Origin: Planotetraspora kaengkrachanensis
GTDB lineage: Bacteria > Actinomycetota > Actinomycetes > Streptosporangiales > Streptosporangiaceae
Reading direction: 5' to 3'
NCBI RefSeq assembly: GCF_016862895.1
Contig: NZ_BONV01000021.1
Span: 122,784 to 186,783 of the forward strand
DNA length: 64,000 nt
Shown here: positions 7,805 to 15,775 of the stretch, in pieces
Numbering within the stretch: position 1 is the first letter of the stretch
Layout of the letters: each line of letters starts with the position of its first letter
Position numbers and translations under genes: made by a program
Notes under the pieces: model-generated
The model's input: the letters and a program-made list of their open reading frames with translations, nothing else
The model's database searches: none
What the model was told of the DNA's origin: nothing

Positions 7805-8905
7805 ATGTCGGCACCGCCTGGCACCCTGTCGGCTGTGGCCGAGCCTTTGAAAGAAATGATCAATGTGGCGTCCGTGCGCCTCCTCGCCGACGGGGTGGGG
7901 GCGGCGTGCGCGCCGTTCCGGCGTGACGACTTCGTCTCCGCCGCAACGACCGGCCTCGACGGCCTGGAACTGAAGGACCGCGTCCGCCACGTCGCGGGGG
8001 CACTGGACGGCGCTCTTCCGCTGCCGTTCCCCGAAGCCGCGGCCGCGCTCCGCGAGGCGGCCGCCCACGTCCCGCTGGACATGTGGAGCGGCTGGCCGGC
8101 CACCGAGTACGTCGGCGCGCGCGGGATCGAGCACCTGGACGAGGCGATGGCCACACTGGCCGTCCTCACCCCGTACGCCACCGGCGAGTTCGCGGTCCGC
8201 CCCTTCCTCGACCGCTACCGCGACGACGCCCTGAAGATCATGTACGGCTGGGCCGGCTCGGCGGACGAGCATCTGCGGCGCCTCGCGTCCGAGGGGTCAC
8301 GCCCCCGGCTGCCGTGGGGATCGCGCGTCCGCTGGCTGATGTCGCCTGGGCCGACCCTGCCCATCCTCGACCTGCTCCGCGACGACCCGAGCGAATACGT
8401 CCGCCGTTCGGTCGCCAACCACGTCAACGACCTCGCGAAGGATCACCCCGAGGTGGCGGTCGGCCTGCTGGACCGCTGGCGGTCCGAGGGCGGCTCGCAT
8501 GTCGAGCGCGTGGTCCGCCATGCCGTGCGCGGTCTGATCCGCGCCGGCCATCCCGAGGCCCTGTCGCTGATGGGCGCCGTCCCCGGCAGCGGGACGGTCG
8601 AGTCGCTGGCCCTCGACGGCTCCGAGGTGGCGGTGGGCGGGCGACTGCCGTTCACGGTCACGGTCCGCGCCGACGCCCCCGGCCCCGTGGTGCTCAAGTA
8701 CGCCGTTCGCCGGGACGGTTCGAGGAGGATCTTCCACCTCGGCGAGCGTGCCGCTTCCGGTGCCGGGCAGCGGTTCACGGTGACCAAGTCGCATTCGTTC
8801 CGGCCGGTCACGACCAGGGCGGAGCCTCCCGGCCCGCGCGTGCTGGAGATCATCGTCAACGGCGCGGTCCGGGCGAGCGCGGGCTTCACCCTGGTCGAGG
8901 GCTAG
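7805..8905 (+). CDS. DNA alkylation repair protein-like HEAT-repeat protein (AlkC/AlkD type)
   Basis: About 366 residues. The beginning (AEPLKEMINVASVRLLADG) and the helical-repeat core with YVRRSVANHVNDLAKDHPEV resemble AlkC/AlkD-type DNA glycosylases, which remove alkylated bases by wrapping DNA in HEAT-like helices. The last 110 residues (from about ESLALDGSEVAVGG) are beta-rich and look like an added C-terminal Ig-like domain seen in some AlkC proteins. The start is uncertain: ATG at 7805 and GTG at 7835 are both in frame and neither has a clear ribosome-binding site; the GTG gives the family-typical AEPLK N terminus. The stop overlaps the convergent 8902 gene by 4 bp. The family call rests on motif memory, not an alignment. 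Confidence 0.6.
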   Translation: MSAPPGTLSAVAEPLKEMINVASVRLLADGVGAACAPFRRDDFVSAATTGLDGLELKDRVRHVAGALDGALPLPFPEAAAALREAAAHVPLDMWSGWPATEYVGARGIEHLDEAMATLAVLTPYATGEFAVRPFLDRYRDDALKIMYGWAGSADEHLRRLASEGSRPRLPWGSRVRWLMSPGPTLPILDLLRDDPSEYVRRSVANHVNDLAKDHPEVAVGLLDRWRSEGGSHVERVVRHAVRGLIRAGHPEALSLMGAVPGSGTVESLALDGSEVAVGGRLPFTVTVRADAPGPVVLKYAVRRDGSRRIFHLGERAASGAGQRFTVTKSHSFRPVTTRAEPPGPRVLEIIVNGAVRASAGFTLVEG

Positions 8906-9474
8906 TCGAAGTCGGTGCAGGTCGCATACCAGTCGCCCGTCAGGTGGTCGGCGGTGGTCACTGGGAGGGCCTGACCGTCTCCGCCCGGCGCGTAGGCGAA
9001 TCCGCACTGCTCCAGCATTCCGCCGACACCGTCGACAGCGAAGATCAGGACGCCGTCGGACCGCTGGACATCGCTGATGGGGAACACTCCGACGAACCGG
9101 TCCACCGGAAGGTAACCGTCCTCGGCCGGAAGCGACTCGGCGTAGTCGAGCAGCGCCGCTTCGGAGACGAGGAAGGCTGCGCGCGTCGGCAGCCCGGTGA
9201 CCACGAGAGCGGCGGTCACCACGGCGATGACGGGCGGCCAGGCATTCCACCTGTTCCGCCTGGTCGCGGGAACGATCAGCAGGCCCAGCCACCACACACC
9301 GGCGAGGAGCCAGGCCCCGATAGCGGCGACGACGCCGAGGAAATGACCGCCGGGAGGGGCGGAAGCGATCAACGTCAGCGTCGCCGCGAAGGCGGCCGGT
9401 CCGGCGAACCACAGCCATCGCCACCGGCCGGATCCCGCGTCCCGCCGGACGCCGGGCGCCTCATTGATCACCAC
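8902..9474 (-). CDS. Membrane protein of unknown function
   Basis: A 190-residue protein with three hydrophobic segments in its first 100 residues (around WLWFAGPAAFAATLTLIA, FLGVVAAIGAWLLAGVWWLG, and PPVIAVVTAALVVTGL), then a hydrophilic domain with Cys157 and Cys187 that would lie outside if the three-helix topology is right. I do not recognise the family. ATG at 9474 is the first start after the upstream stop. It is convergent with the repair gene, overlapping 4 bp, and divergent from the hydrolase at 9594. Confidence 0.6.
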   Translation of the reverse strand: MVINEAPGVRRDAGSGRWRWLWFAGPAAFAATLTLIASAPPGGHFLGVVAAIGAWLLAGVWWLGLLIVPATRRNRWNAWPPVIAVVTAALVVTGLPTRAAFLVSEAALLDYAESLPAEDGYLPVDRFVGVFPISDVQRSDGVLIFAVDGVGGMLEQCGFAYAPGGDGQALPVTTADHLTGDWYATCTDFD

Positions 9475-9593
9475 AAAGCGACCTTAGCCACCTGGAACCC
9501 CTCATGATGACGAAACCACCCATCACACGGATGATCACATCTCGTGCACCGCCTGGCACGATGTAACCGGAGACGAGGGCGACGGGAGTGATC

Positions 9594-10421
9594 ATGCGCA
9601 TCGACCTGAATGGCGTCGGCATCAACGTGGCCGACACCGGGCAGGGCCCGGCGGTCCTGCTGCTGCACGGCTGGCCGGACGACCATCACCTGTGGCGCCA
9701 CCAGGTGGCCGCCCTCAACGCTGCCGGATACCGGACGATCACCCCCGACCTGCGCGGACTGGGCGATTCCGACAAGCCCGACGACGTCGCGGCGTACGGG
9801 GTGATGCGGCTGGTCCGCGATCAGGCGGCGCTGCTCGACCATCTCCAGGTGCCCGCGGCTCACCTCGTCGCGCACGACTGGGGGGCGGCGGTCGCATGGG
9901 CGATGGCGGCGCTGATGCCCGAGCGCGTGGCCAGCCTCACCTGCCTGTCGGTCGGCCACCCCCGGGCGTTCGCCGCCGCGGGCTGGGCGCAGCGGCAGAA
10001 GTCGTGGTACATGCTGCTGTTCCAGTTCCGCGGGATCGCCGAGCGCTGGCTCTCCCACGATGACTTCCGCAACCTTCGCGAGTGGGCGCATCATCCCGAC
10101 CACGACGAGGTGGTGACCAGGCTCCGCGATCCCGGGGCGTTGCGCGCGAGCCTAGGTCTGTACCGCGCCAACGTGGCTCCGAAATCGCTGCTCTCGCCGC
10201 CGCCTGACCTGCCGATGATCCAAGCGCCCACCATGGGCGTGTGGAGCACCGAGGACATGGCGCTGATCGAGGCCGGCATGACCGGATCGGCGGCCTTCGT
10301 GGCCGGATCGTGGCGCTACGAACGGGTCGAAGGGGCCGGGCACTGGATGCAGTTGGAGGCACCCGACCGGGTCAACGGCCTACTGCTCGACTTCCTGAAC
10401 TCGGTCACCGCCCGATCCTGA
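9594..10421 (+). CDS. Alpha/beta hydrolase, epoxide hydrolase-like
   Basis: A 275-residue alpha/beta hydrolase. LLLHGWPDDHHLWRHQ carries the HGWP oxyanion-hole motif, PDLRGLGDSDKP follows, and the nucleophile elbow is VAHDWGAAVAW, with Asp in place of Ser. HGWP plus an Asp nucleophile is the pattern of epoxide hydrolases and haloalkane dehalogenases. The cap domain is Trp/Tyr-rich and the catalytic His is in EGAGHWMQLEAPD. ATG at 9594 is preferred over the in-frame GTG at 9588 because GGGAG then sits five bases upstream. The substrate is unknown. Confidence 0.8.
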   Translation: MRIDLNGVGINVADTGQGPAVLLLHGWPDDHHLWRHQVAALNAAGYRTITPDLRGLGDSDKPDDVAAYGVMRLVRDQAALLDHLQVPAAHLVAHDWGAAVAWAMAALMPERVASLTCLSVGHPRAFAAAGWAQRQKSWYMLLFQFRGIAERWLSHDDFRNLREWAHHPDHDEVVTRLRDPGALRASLGLYRANVAPKSLLSPPPDLPMIQAPTMGVWSTEDMALIEAGMTGSAAFVAGSWRYERVEGAGHWMQLEAPDRVNGLLLDFLNSVTARS

Positions 10422-10454
10422 TCAAACCCACCCCCCTTCTGAACGGATACATCG

Positions 10455-11147
10455 ATGAAACTGCGAGCCGCCGCACTCATTGCGTGCTCGGTGTTGCTGA
10501 CCGCGTGCACCGAGGAGGCCGGCACAGCGGAGCAAGCCACCGGCTCTCCCCCCACCGCGACAGGGGCCGACGACTCCGGCGGGGCGATCCTGGAGACAGG
10601 CTTCGGCCAGGAGGGCACGCGCGTGCGCGCGATCGCGATCGTGCACAACAGCTCCGACGCCGCCGGGCAGAAGGTCACGGTCCGGTTCGACGTGAAGGAC
10701 GCCACAGGGAAGACGCTTGCGAGCGGCTCTCGGATGGAGCAGTTCGCTCACGCCGGAGAGAAGATGCCGGTGAGTGCGGAAGTGGCCCTTCCTGTGCACA
10801 AGAAGGCGGCCTCGGTTGATGCGGCGCTACTGGTCGAAGACGGCACCGCCTCGTCGGAGCCGTTCCCCGAGGTCACGGTCGACGCGGTCGAAACGGTGAA
10901 ACTGGGCGGAGGGTGGGCGGCCAGCATGTGGGTGACCAATCCGAAGCCGGAGCCGCTCAGGCAACCGCGTGTGGAGACCGTCTGCTACGACGAAGCAAGG
11001 AAGATCATCGGAGGCGGTCACACCAGCCCCGTATACCTCCCTCCCTCCGGCGACACCATCGTGGAGGCGTGTTGCTTCATCACCAGCGGCAAGCCGGCCT
11101 CCTGCACCGGCTACGTCGGTGTCAACACCTTCAATCCTGTGCCATGA
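10455..11147 (+). CDS. Secreted lipoprotein of unknown function
   Basis: A 230-residue protein with a short signal peptide and a lipobox, SVLLTAC, with the lipidated Cys at residue 18. After a Thr/Ala/Gly linker comes a beta-rich domain (VRAIAIVHNSSDAAGQKVTV, FDVKDATGKTLASG) that looks like a FxLYD/Ig-like fold, repeated weakly in the second half. Cysteines near the C terminus (ETVCYDE, EACCFIT, PASCTGY) could form disulfides. It is 33 bp downstream of the hydrolase and could share its transcript. No function can be assigned. Confidence 0.7.
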   Translation: MKLRAAALIACSVLLTACTEEAGTAEQATGSPPTATGADDSGGAILETGFGQEGTRVRAIAIVHNSSDAAGQKVTVRFDVKDATGKTLASGSRMEQFAHAGEKMPVSAEVALPVHKKAASVDAALLVEDGTASSEPFPEVTVDAVETVKLGGGWAASMWVTNPKPEPLRQPRVETVCYDEARKIIGGGHTSPVYLPPSGDTIVEACCFITSGKPASCTGYVGVNTFNPVP

Positions 11148-11293
11148 CGCGTCTCTGCCTGTCGAACGACTGCACGTCGACGTGTCCGTCCCTTACCGGG
11201 CGCGGCTGGAGTGGACCGGCACCTGAACGTCCCGCTCCCTCAGGGGCCTAATTGACTGGACGCCGACGGACGGCGGCAGGTAGGAAAGCGTGG

Positions 11294-11821
11294 ATGTTCA
11301 TCCGACCTGCTGAACCCGCGGACGCCGATTCGATCGCCACCGTCCACGTCCGATCGTGGCAGGCCGCCTACGTGGGCCTCATGCCCCAGGATCATCTCGA
11401 CGGCCTGGAACCCGCCATGCGCCTCCCGCTGTGGGAGCGACTGCTGCGGGAGTCGTCCTTGCCGCGTTCGGGGGCACTCGTGGCGGACGTGGACGGATCC
11501 GTAGCGGGATTCGCCGGGTTCGGCCCCGGGCGGGACGATGACGTCGACCCCGAGTCGGTGGCGGAGATCACGACGATCTACCTGTTGCCCGAGGTGTGGG
11601 GCGCCGGAGTCGGCGGAGGCCTCATGAACGCGGCACTGGACGTCCTCGCCTCCGCGGGATACGAGCGGGCCGCGCTCTGGGTCGTCGACGCGAACACCAG
11701 AGCTCGGCGGTTCTACGAGCGCGGCGGCTGGCGTCCGGACGGCGCCGTCCAGCGGGACGAGTCAGACGGCTTTCCTCTTACGGAGATCCGCTATCGCCGG
11801 CCGCTGAGCCGGCTGGGCTGA
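11294..11821 (+). CDS. GNAT-family N-acetyltransferase
   Basis: A 175-residue acetyltransferase starting MFIRPAEPADADSIATVHVR. Motif A is LLPEVWGAGVGGGLMNAALD (acetyl-CoA pyrophosphate loop with GAGVGGG), and the C-terminal part is AALWVVDANTRARRFYERGG. This arrangement is typical of the RimI/PhnO-like subgroup. ATG at 11294 is chosen over an earlier in-frame start at 11252 because AGGAAAG lies at 11282-11288. The 3' end overlaps the antisense 11778 frame by 44 bp. The substrate is unknown. Confidence 0.85.
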   Translation: MFIRPAEPADADSIATVHVRSWQAAYVGLMPQDHLDGLEPAMRLPLWERLLRESSLPRSGALVADVDGSVAGFAGFGPGRDDDVDPESVAEITTIYLLPEVWGAGVGGGLMNAALDVLASAGYERAALWVVDANTRARRFYERGGWRPDGAVQRDESDGFPLTEIRYRRPLSRLG

Positions 11822-12134
11822 AGTTCCTCATGCGTCGACGGCGCGGAGCCCTGAGGCAGTTCGCAGGAATCAGAGCTACGCTCGCCTCATCCCGACAAAC
11901 GGTGACGAGAGGGCGCCTGAGGCGGCAACGCAGACGAGGGTTGGCCTGCGAGCCCACGAACACGCCGCCCGCCGCATCGGCTCCGTCGTCGATATTCACC
12001 TCGGCGCCGGCGGCCAATACGGAATCCAGGCCAGGCGCGAGCACCGGCAGGCCTGCGGCGGCAAGCTCGTTGCGCACCGCCGACGCGAGCACCTCCATTC
12101 GCGCCAACTCTTCAGCGCCCACTCGCTCGAACAC
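11778..12134 (-). pseudogene. Probably truncated or frameshifted small gene
   Basis: The first 60 codons from ATG at 12134 read like a real actinobacterial protein (FERVGAEELARMEVLASAVR, LPVLAPGLDSVLAAGAEVNI, DDGADAAGGVFVG). After about residue 65 the frame becomes Arg/Cys-rich, with no conserved-looking pattern, and runs into the 3' end of the convergent acetyltransferase. The simplest reading is a gene that lost its proper 3' part to a frameshift or deletion. It could also be a short intact protein with a poor tail. I do not recognise the family. Confidence 0.4.
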
Positions 12135-12401
12135 TCGCTCAATCTAGCCGCCGTGCGGTCCGCCCTGAATCTGCCTGTGGACCGCAGTTTGGAATACTTC
12201 GGGCCATCCTCGCCTGACCTGCTGGGGTGCGGCTCAGTACGTGGCGGACACTATCCGTGAGACTCCGTGAATGCCCCCTTGTGGACCGCTACGTCTGGCA
12301 CGTCCGTGGCACGCGGACGGGAGTTCACCCGACAACGACCATTGCCGGTTGGTCACCTGTGCTCGGCTCGATTGATCCGCTCACCCCCCCGAGAGGCTCC
12401 C

Positions 12402-12773
12402 GTGTCAGAGTCCACCACGACCGACTTGATGCCGCGAGAAGTGAAGTCTGCTCGCCGGGTCATGTGGACACAGCTGGCGATCTCGCTGCTTGGGCTCTGG
12501 GGTCTCGTGAACACGGCCAGCCTCAGGTTCTCCGTGGCTACACTCATCGCCATCGTGAGCACGGCAGTGGTCGGCGTGCTGGCGGCTGGCTACCATTCCC
12601 GCAAGAAATGGGTACGGGTCGCTGCGCTCGTGATCGAAGGCTTAGTGATTCTCGACCATGGCTACGGGCTCATGTTCGATTTCAACCTCATCAGCCTGCT
12701 CTACCTGATCCTTGCAGTGATCGTGGTAGTCCGGCTCTCTCGCTCTGCTGCGGCGGCATGGTTCAATCGATGA
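12402..12773 (+). CDS. Small membrane protein, four helices
   Basis: A 123-residue protein with four hydrophobic segments (around QLAISLLGLWGLVNTASL, VATLIAIVSTAVVGVLAAG, VAALVIEGLVILDHGYG, and ISLLYLILAVIVVVRL). GTG at 12402 is chosen because GAGAGG precedes it and the earlier ATG at 12267 adds a non-conserved Arg-rich leader. The gene has a TTA leucine codon at 12642-12644 and a visibly lower GC than its neighbours. Function unknown; a PH-domain-like gene follows 19 bp downstream. Confidence 0.65.
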   Translation: MSESTTTDLMPREVKSARRVMWTQLAISLLGLWGLVNTASLRFSVATLIAIVSTAVVGVLAAGYHSRKKWVRVAALVIEGLVILDHGYGLMFDFNLISLLYLILAVIVVVRLSRSAAAAWFNR

Positions 12774-12792
12774 TCACTCTTCGAGTGGCCGG

Positions 12793-13422
12793 ATGTCCCG
12801 GATCAGAGTCCCCTCTCCTCTCTGTCAGACTCTCGTGAGAACTCTTGCAGGCGTCCCTGCAGCGTGCGATCGTGCTCGCGTGTCGCGAGAATCGGACCGG
12901 CAAAAGGTCCAGCGCGAACTCGGCTCAGATTCGTTCCTCGTGCGCTACTCCGCCCGTGATCTTGTCTGGCCGCTTACGACATCTTTCGGCCCGGTCATCT
13001 ATGGGGCCGTGACGTCAGGGCGCGTCGCCTTCGCAGCGGGCCTCGGGTTCTTCGCGTACGTCTTCGGCCAGTTATGGCGTGTCGTCCGCAGGCGGATCGC
13101 CTTCGCCGTGGGGCCGGCGGGCATATATCTCGGTAGACAGTCGAAAATCCCTGCAGAGGTGATCCCCTGGGCGGACATCTCTGCTGTGGAAATATCGCTG
13201 AAGCCTCGCGCCTTCGGAGATGGTCGGCCACACGCACTGATCATCTCCCTTAGGAGAGAAGACGAGAGTGACCGGGAGAAGGTAGCAGACGGCTGGATCC
13301 TCGATCCGGGACGCCTCACTCAGGCGGTCCTCCAGTTCGGAGGGATGACGGTAGGACTCCGAGAATTGCCGGCCGCCATCCACATCCGAGCCTTGCGAAG
13401 GATCCGCGGTCTCACGCCTTGA
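12793..13422 (+). CDS. Membrane-associated protein with bacterial PH-like domain
   Basis: Up to 209 residues; the true start may be later (GTG at 12880). A hydrophobic hairpin near residues 67-92 (FGPVIYGAVTSGRVAFAAGL, FFAYVFGQLW) is followed by a beta-rich region: IAFAVGPAGIYLG, IPWADISAVEISLK and HALIISLRRED, the pattern of small bacterial PH-like domains, with Gly-Ile-Tyr-Leu and the I-P-W-x-D-I strand. A TTA codon lies at 13072-13074. It is probably co-transcribed with the 12402 membrane protein. Function unknown. Confidence 0.55.
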   Translation: MSRIRVPSPLCQTLVRTLAGVPAACDRARVSRESDRQKVQRELGSDSFLVRYSARDLVWPLTTSFGPVIYGAVTSGRVAFAAGLGFFAYVFGQLWRVVRRRIAFAVGPAGIYLGRQSKIPAEVIPWADISAVEISLKPRAFGDGRPHALIISLRREDESDREKVADGWILDPGRLTQAVLQFGGMTVGLRELPAAIHIRALRRIRGLTP

Positions 13423-13735
13423 GGGGCACGCACCATGTCCTGATCTCTGTCCGCTATCGACCCATCACGTGGCGGCAGCGCTGCCCTCAATGTGCCATCC
13501 GGTGAAGGGCGGGTGAGGTGCTCGCTGCCCTGGGAAAAACCAAATGGCCAACCGCGCATATGCAGCCTGGCTCACATGATCGTGCCCGACAGGCCATCGA
13601 TCAGCGGCTGTTCCGTCCGTCCCCCGGCCCTGACGGAACAGTGACGGAACAGGGCCGATCTTGAGGCCGCCTGGCGCATCGCCAACGGATGCCGGCCAAC
13701 CCTGCTCCGACACGTATTCGCAGGTGAACCCTCTC
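13423..13735. other. Gene-free gap between convergent transcripts
   Basis: No credible gene lies here. The only visible structure is the inverted and direct repeat at 13608-13652, described separately. The gap separates the end of the small PH-like gene from the end of the leucine-catabolism operon. Confidence 0.6.
13608..13652 (-). terminator. Inverted repeat with duplicated arm downstream of the leucine operon
   Basis: CTGTTCCGTC at 13608-13617 pairs perfectly with GACGGAACAG at 13632-13641, with a 14-base GC-rich loop; the right arm is then repeated directly (13643-13652). It lies about 85 bp past the last stop codon of the minus-strand operon. A bacterial transcript could fold a 10-bp stem here. 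There is no U-tract, so termination is plausible but unproven; two alternative pairings are possible. Confidence 0.45.
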
Positions 13736-14881
13736 TCAGGCGCCCAGGCCGAGTTCCCGGGCGATCAGCATGCGCTGGACCTCGCTGGTGCCCTCCCCGA
13801 TCTCGAGGATCTTGGCGTCACGGTAGAAGCGCCCGACCGGGAACTCGTTCATGAAGCCGTAGCCGCCGAAGATCTGGGTGGCGTCCCGGGCGTTGTCCAT
13901 CGCCGCGTTCGACGAGACGAGCTTGGCGATCGCGGCCTCCTTCTTGAACGGCAGGCCGGCCAGCATCCGCTCGGCGGCGTGGTAATAGGCGAGCCTGGCC
14001 GTGTGGACCCGCGCCTCCATGTCGGCGATCTTGAACTGGATGGCCTGGTATCGGCCGATCGCCTGGCCGAAGGCCGTACGCTCCCCGACGTACCTGACCG
14101 ACTCGTCCACGCAGCCCTGGGCGAGTCCGACGGACAGCGCCGCGATGGCGACGCGTCCCTCGTCCAGGGTCTGCAGGAACTGGGCGTATCCGCGCCCGCG
14201 TTCGCCGAGCAGGTTCTCCGCGGGCACCCGGCAGGCCGAGAAGGACAGCTCGCGGGTGTCGGAGGCCGACCAGCCGACCTTGGAGTACTTCTTGGACACG
14301 GTGAAGCCCGGCGTGCCGGAGGGCACGAGGATGGTCGAGATCTCCGGCTTGGCGCCGTTCTTCCCGGTGATCGCGGCCACGGCTACCACACCGGTGATGT
14401 CCGTCCCCGAGTTGGTGATGAACGCCTTGGTCCCGTCGATCACCCATTCGTTCCCGTCGAGCACCGCGGTGGTCCGCATGCCGCCGGGTACGTCGGATCC
14501 GCCGCCGGGCTCGGTCAGGCCGAAGGCGCCGAGCATCTCCCCCGAGGCCAGTTTGGGCAGCCAGCGTTCCTTCTGCTCGGCCGTACCGAACCGGAGGATG
14601 GGCATCGTGCCCAGCGACACCGCCGCCTCCAGCGTGATGGCGACCGAGGAGTCGACCCTGGCCAGTTCCTCGAGTGCCAGGCACAGGGCGAAGTAGTCCC
14701 CGCCCATCCCGCCGTACTCCTCGGGGACGGGCAGGCCGAACAGTCCCATGGCGCCCATCTTGCGGACGATCTCGTAGGGGAACTCGCACCGCTCGTAGTA
14801 GTCGCCGATGACGGGGGCCACCACTTCGCGGGCGAAGGCCTCGACCGTCTTGCGCAACTCGTTGTACTCGTCGCCCAACAT
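13736..14881 (-). CDS. Acyl-CoA dehydrogenase, probable isovaleryl-CoA dehydrogenase
   Basis: A 381-residue FAD-dependent acyl-CoA dehydrogenase of normal length. Signature 1 is AFGLTEPGGGSDV and signature 2 is the C-terminal block QIFGGYGFMNEFPVGRFYRD followed by AKILEIGEGTSEVQRMLIAR. In this subfamily the catalytic base is either the Glu in YGFMNEF or the Glu of EGTSEV. The ATG directly follows the HMG-CoA lyase stop, with AAGGAG seven bases before it, so it is the last gene of the leucine operon. Position next to methylcrotonyl-CoA carboxylase makes isovaleryl-CoA to 3-methylcrotonyl-CoA the likely reaction; the fold alone would also allow another short-chain acyl-CoA. Confidence 0.85.
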   Translation of the reverse strand: MLGDEYNELRKTVEAFAREVVAPVIGDYYERCEFPYEIVRKMGAMGLFGLPVPEEYGGMGGDYFALCLALEELARVDSSVAITLEAAVSLGTMPILRFGTAEQKERWLPKLASGEMLGAFGLTEPGGGSDVPGGMRTTAVLDGNEWVIDGTKAFITNSGTDITGVVAVAAITGKNGAKPEISTILVPSGTPGFTVSKKYSKVGWSASDTRELSFSACRVPAENLLGERGRGYAQFLQTLDEGRVAIAALSVGLAQGCVDESVRYVGERTAFGQAIGRYQAIQFKIADMEARVHTARLAYYHAAERMLAGLPFKKEAAIAKLVSSNAAMDNARDATQIFGGYGFMNEFPVGRFYRDAKILEIGEGTSEVQRMLIARELGLGA

Positions 14882-15775
14882 CTAGATCTCCTTCGCGAGC
14901 GCCTGCACGACCCGGGAGGGGCTCGGACGGCCGAGCCTCCCGGCGAGCCACAGGCTGGTGGCGGTCAGTGATCGCACGTCGACCCCGGTCTCGATGCCGA
15001 GTCCGTCGAGCATCCAGACCAGGTCCTCGGTCGCGAGGTTGCCGGTGGCGCTCTGGGCGTAGGGGCAGCCCCCGATGCCGCCCGTCGAGGCGTCCACCGT
15101 GGTCACCCCCATCCGCAGCGCGGTGAGCGTGTTGGCCAGAGCCTGGCCGTAGGTGTCGTGGAAGTGGACGGCGAGCCGTTCGGGGCCGACGCCCTCGCTC
15201 TGGAACTCATCCAGGAGCGCGGTGACATGCGCGGGGGTGCCGATGCCGATCGTGTCGCCCAGCGACAGTTCGTAGCAGCCGAGATCGAGCAGCCGCCGCC
15301 CCACCCGGACCACCTGGGCGGGCGCGACCGTGCCCTCCCACGGGTCGGCGAAGCACATGGACACGTACGCCCTGACGCGCAGGCCGTGCTCCAGCGCCCG
15401 TGCGACGACCGGCTCGAACATCTCGAACTGGGAGTCCAGCGACCTGTTGAGGTTGCGCCGCGCGAAGGTCTCCGTCGCGCTGCCGAAGATCGCGATCTCG
15501 GTCACCCCGTGCTCCAGGGCGCGGTCCAGGCCGCGCTCGTTGGGCACCAGCACCGGGTAGCGCACACCGGGCACGCGGGGCAGCCCGTCCAGGAGTTCGG
15601 CCGCGTCGGCCAGCTGGGGAACCCACTTGGGATGGACGAAGCTGGTCGCCTCGATCGTGGTCAGGCCCGCGGCGGCCAGCCGGCCGATGAACTCCCGCTT
15701 CACCTCGACCGGGACGACGACGTCCTCGTTCTGGAGCCCGTCCCTCGGCCCGACCTCGTAGATCGTCACTCGCAT
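14882..15775 (-). CDS. Hydroxymethylglutaryl-CoA lyase
   Basis: This 297-residue enzyme cleaves 3-hydroxy-3-methylglutaryl-CoA to acetyl-CoA and acetoacetate, the last step of leucine breakdown. It is an HMGL-like TIM barrel: [10 protein letters not shown] holds the metal-binding Asp and catalytic Arg; [29 protein letters not shown] and [13 protein letters not shown] (metal His pair) follow; and [15 protein letters not shown] contains the active-site Cys. ATG at 15775 overlaps the end of the biotin carboxylase gene by 10 bp, indicating coupling. Length and motifs match the bacterial family. Confidence 0.92.
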   Translation of the reverse strand: MRVTIYEVGPRDGLQNEDVVVPVEVKREFIGRLAAAGLTTIEATSFVHPKWVPQLADAAELLDGLPRVPGVRYPVLVPNERGLDRALEHGVTEIAIFGSATETFARRNLNRSLDSQFEMFEPVVARALEHGLRVRAYVSMCFADPWEGTVAPAQVVRVGRRLLDLGCYELSLGDTIGIGTPAHVTALLDEFQSEGVGPERLAVHFHDTYGQALANTLTALRMGVTTVDASTGGIGGCPYAQSATGNLATEDLVWMLDGLGIETGVDVRSLTATSLWLAGRLGRPSPSRVVQALAKEI

